Of a DNA stretch of 64,000 bases, positions 61,728-64,000 are shown one piece after another. The DNA is taken from NCBI GenBank assembly GCA_902789505.1, contig CADAOO010000007.1, forward strand, positions 1 through 64,000. The letters run 5' to 3'. The translations under genes were made by a program, and so were the position numbers. The notes below the pieces were generated by a model that saw only the letters and a list, made by a program, of their open reading frames with translations, was not told the DNA's origin and ran no database searches. The stretch is from an uncultured Methanobrevibacter sp. Its GTDB lineage: Archaea; Methanobacteriota; Methanobacteria; Methanobacteriales; Methanobacteriaceae. The number at the start of each line of letters is the position of its first letter. Within the stretch, counting starts at the first letter, position 1.

Positions 61728-64000
61728 TCATCTGGAAAACCTGCAGGTCACTTCGCTGAACTCGCAGTTCGGACAGTTGACTTCATGTTTCGGATAGCTG
61801 TCGGCTTCAATGTGGCTCACGACGCTTTTCAGGTAATCCAGGATAATGCTCTCATCCTCATCAAAGGCTATTTCATACTGCTTGTTTTCGTCAAGCACAT
61901 GCAGAATCAGGGAATTTATCTCAAAGTCATCATTTTCAAGAAGCGCATATGCATAGTAGTGTAAACTTTCCATGTAGAAATTGTGATAGTTCCTTATATC
62001 GTCCCTAGACCTTATGAAATGAACAAGATTTACGCTGCCATCATTTTCCCTTGTGATTAAATCAATTATTCCATTGACATCATAGCCACCCATTTCCAGG
62101 GTCACCGGATAGGCATAGTCAACTATGTCATAGTGCCTGCCGAAGTCAGCCCAGTAGTCTGCTATGGAATCGAAAAGCTCCTTCAGGTTTTTCCTCATGG
62201 TCTTTGATGCAAATCCGTATGACTTTATGACCTCACCCGTCAGTCCGGTGATGTCATCGCGGCTCCATTCACGGGAAATCTTTGGATTGTGGATTGTGGA
62301 GAGAACCACACGGAGCTTGGAGTTAATGAACTTGTTGATGTTGTGGGGGTTCTGATATCCCAGATTGTTTTCAAGATTATACCTCAAAGGACAGAACAGG
62401 TAATCATCCAGAACATCCTCAAAATCAATCTGACTGAACAGGCTTGTCTCGCGGTTCATGTGGGAGGTCACCTTCTTGAGCTTGACCGTGTCGTCTGTTT
62501 CTATCCTTTCAATTTTGCCGAAATCATTTTCAAACCTGTTCAAAACATCCGGAAGAGGATGGGCAATCCTTGTCTGGACGGCTGAAAGTATCAGAAGCTC
62601 CTCAGCACGGGTATTTGCAACATAGACAATCCGCTCCTCCTCACGGTTGAGGGCCTTTATCTCACTGGCCTCGCTGTCCTTGTATTTCAGGAATTCATTT
62701 GGTGTCGGATATGTCGGACGGTCAAAGTCATCGCTTTTCCTGTCGCGGAAAACTATCGGAAACTTGTTTTCCTTAAGCGATGAGGTTATGACAACAGGAT
62801 ACTCAAGGCCCTTTGCCTTGTGGACTGTCATTATATGGACCTTCATGGAATTGTCCTCATGCTCGTTGATCGGACAGCTGTAGTACTTGAGCGAACGGTG
62901 AAGGTAGTTGAAAAGGCCTATGACATCATGCTTTCCCATAATGTTTTCATAATCCGAGATTATCCTTGATATAAGCGCAAGGTTAAGGGATGCCTTTCTT
63001 GCATCAAAGTCGCTTCGAGACGACAGCTCATCAAGATATCCTGTAATGTTCATCAGCCGGTAGAACACCTGAAGGGAAGTCGGCTTCTTGTCATAATCTA
63101 TATCACTGTCGAACAGCAGCTTTTTCAGCCCATTCAGACGACAGAAAAAGTCCAGGTCATGCTCATCGGTGATTCCGATATCCTGAAGTTCGCTTCTTGA
63201 AAGCCTGGAGATGTCAGTCTTGTTTGTCTTTTTGACAATTTCGCGAATGTCTGCATCCGAATAGTCGCGAACGACATCCATTATGGAGCTTGATGAATTT
63301 CCGTTGAGTGATTCGTATCTTCCGGAGCAGTTTACGACATTCTGATGATATCTGAGCTCAAGCTCCTCAAGAACTGACATTGTCCTGTAGTCAAGGTTGA
63401 ATATCTTTGACGCATCGTAATACTTGTCTGTGAATGAGAGAAGGTTGATCCATCCCCCTCCGTCGCCATATCTTGGAATTGATGTTGGGTTGAACGGGAT
63501 TATATACCAGAACAGTGCAAGAACTGCCTTCACCTCATCCTGATAAATCAAATCGTCAATTCCCTTGAGATAATAAGGGATTCCTTCACGCTCGAAGACT
63601 TCAAGAATCTCTCTTTTGTCCCTGTGGCTTCTGAAAAGTACGCATACATCACTGTACTTTTCGATTTTGCCGTTTGCCATGAGGTTCTTGATTATGAATG
63701 CAAGGTATCGGCATTCCTCAGCATCGTTTCTGTTTTCAAGAAGATAGACAGGCATCTTTGATGAGTTAAATGCCCTGAGCCGCTTTTGGGTTTGCCTTTT
63801 TGATTCAATGTAGCGTTCGTTGAACTCGACTATATCGGATGATGAGCGGTAGTTGTTGACAAGGGTCTTCACTTCAAAATCATCGCTTTCAGCATACTGC
63901 GTGAAGAATTTAGGATTGGCTCCCCTGAAGGAGTAGATGCTCTGGTCGGCGTCGCCTACAACCGTGAACGTATCGGCAATGGACTGAAGCCTTTCGAATA
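61728..64000 (-). CDS. UvrD/REP-like helicase with C-terminal RecB-type nuclease, partial
   Basis: The frame continues to the right edge, so the gene is cut there. Visible helicase motifs: GDADQSIYSFRGA near 63930, LVNNYRSSSDIV, HIMTVHKAKGLEYPVVITSS, and EEERIVYVANTRAEELLIL. The C-terminus has a PD-(D/E)XK-like segment (GYDVNGIIDLI, then NLVHFI) and a Cys cluster CPNCEFSEVTC, as in RecB/Cas4-type nucleases with an iron-sulfur ring. Function: DNA unwinding and processing in repair. The N-terminal Walker A part lies outside. Confidence 0.9.
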   Translation of the reverse strand, partial: FERLQSIADTFTVVGDADQSIYSFRGANPKFFTQYAESDDFEVKTLVNNYRSSSDIVEFNERYIESKRQTQKRLRAFNSSKMPVYLLENRNDAEECRYLAFIIKNLMANGKIEKYSDVCVLFRSHRDKREILEVFEREGIPYYLKGIDDLIYQDEVKAVLALFWYIIPFNPTSIPRYGDGGGWINLLSFTDKYYDASKIFNLDYRTMSVLEELELRYHQNVVNCSGRYESLNGNSSSSIMDVVRDYSDADIREIVKKTNKTDISRLSRSELQDIGITDEHDLDFFCRLNGLKKLLFDSDIDYDKKPTSLQVFYRLMNITGYLDELSSRSDFDARKASLNLALISRIISDYENIMGKHDVIGLFNYLHRSLKYYSCPINEHEDNSMKVHIMTVHKAKGLEYPVVITSSLKENKFPIVFRDRKSDDFDRPTYPTPNEFLKYKDSEASEIKALNREEERIVYVANTRAEELLILSAVQTRIAHPLPDVLNRFENDFGKIERIETDDTVKLKKVTSHMNRETSLFSQIDFEDVLDDYLFCPLRYNLENNLGYQNPHNINKFINSKLRVVLSTIHNPKISREWSRDDITGLTGEVIKSYGFASKTMRKNLKELFDSIADYWADFGRHYDIVDYAYPVTLEMGGYDVNGIIDLITRENDGSVNLVHFIRSRDDIRNYHNFYMESLHYYAYALLENDDFEINSLILHVLDENKQYEIAFDEDESIILDYLKSVVSHIEADSYPKHEVNCPNCEFSEVTCRFSR

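Noticed and set aside
1-64000. tRNA or rRNA genes, and attachment sites in tRNA
   Set aside because: No cloverleaf-like segment or TTCGA-type T-loop in a plausible context was found outside coding regions.

Overview
The window looks like a chromosomal segment of an AT-rich methanogenic archaeon of the Methanobacteriales, most likely Methanobrevibacter or a close relative. The evidence is a (frameshifted) pseudomurein-binding plus C71-type endopeptidase gene at 3.0-3.8 kb, GGTG/GAGGTGA ribosome binding sites, AbrB/PIN toxin-antitoxin genes, many small zinc-ribbon proteins, and AT-rich intergenic spacers with TATA-like boxes. No rRNA, tRNA or CRISPR array was seen.

Region 1 (1-9 kb): hypothetical and zinc-ribbon genes, the broken pseudomurein endopeptidase, a DUF2971 protein, a decayed KAP NTPase tail, a three-gene HEPN operon and an HNH endonuclease remnant. 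Region 2 (9.4-32.6 kb) is a dense defence-type island. In minus-strand order it contains an FRG protein, an ApeA-like HEPN protein, a nuclease-STAND NTPase, a TIR protein, a second HEPN protein and an unrecognised protein. These are followed by a VapBC pair, a 1251-aa SEC-C/PD-(D/E)XK protein and a damaged FRG-PUA-like gene. A compact four-gene operon closes the island: DUF4062/HATPase/winged helix, an Abi-C HEPN protein, and two KAP P-loop NTPases.

Region 3 (32.6-45 kb) begins with a 189-bp tandem duplication and a tyrosine recombinase broken by two frameshifts. It then holds an array of 13 near-identical 37-bp repeats, all in one orientation, separating small mostly acidic minus-strand genes of unknown function. 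The repeats sit exactly at gene truncation points: short 5' gene stubs end inside a repeat on one side, and 5'-truncated genes begin on the other. One repeat edge is the exact boundary of a duplicated ribbon-helix-helix gene. This is the most likely undescribed system in the window: a recombinogenic cassette array, possibly of immunity or accessory genes.

Region 4 (45.5-64 kb) has visibly higher GC and intact genes: zinc-ribbon and SseB-like proteins, a TfoX-N protein, an ACR3/BASS-type transporter, an M14-like exported protein, GGCT-domain proteins (one fused to HEPN), a TPR/zinc-ribbon/NADAR protein with a possible ADP-ribosyltransferase tail, an alpha/beta hydrolase, a MATE transporter, a decayed Rpn-type gene, a small winged-helix regulator, a TPR protein, and a UvrD-like helicase-nuclease running off the right edge.

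Several left-half genes carry single frameshifts or stops. They could be true decay or homopolymer errors in the assembly, and the sequence alone cannot decide this.
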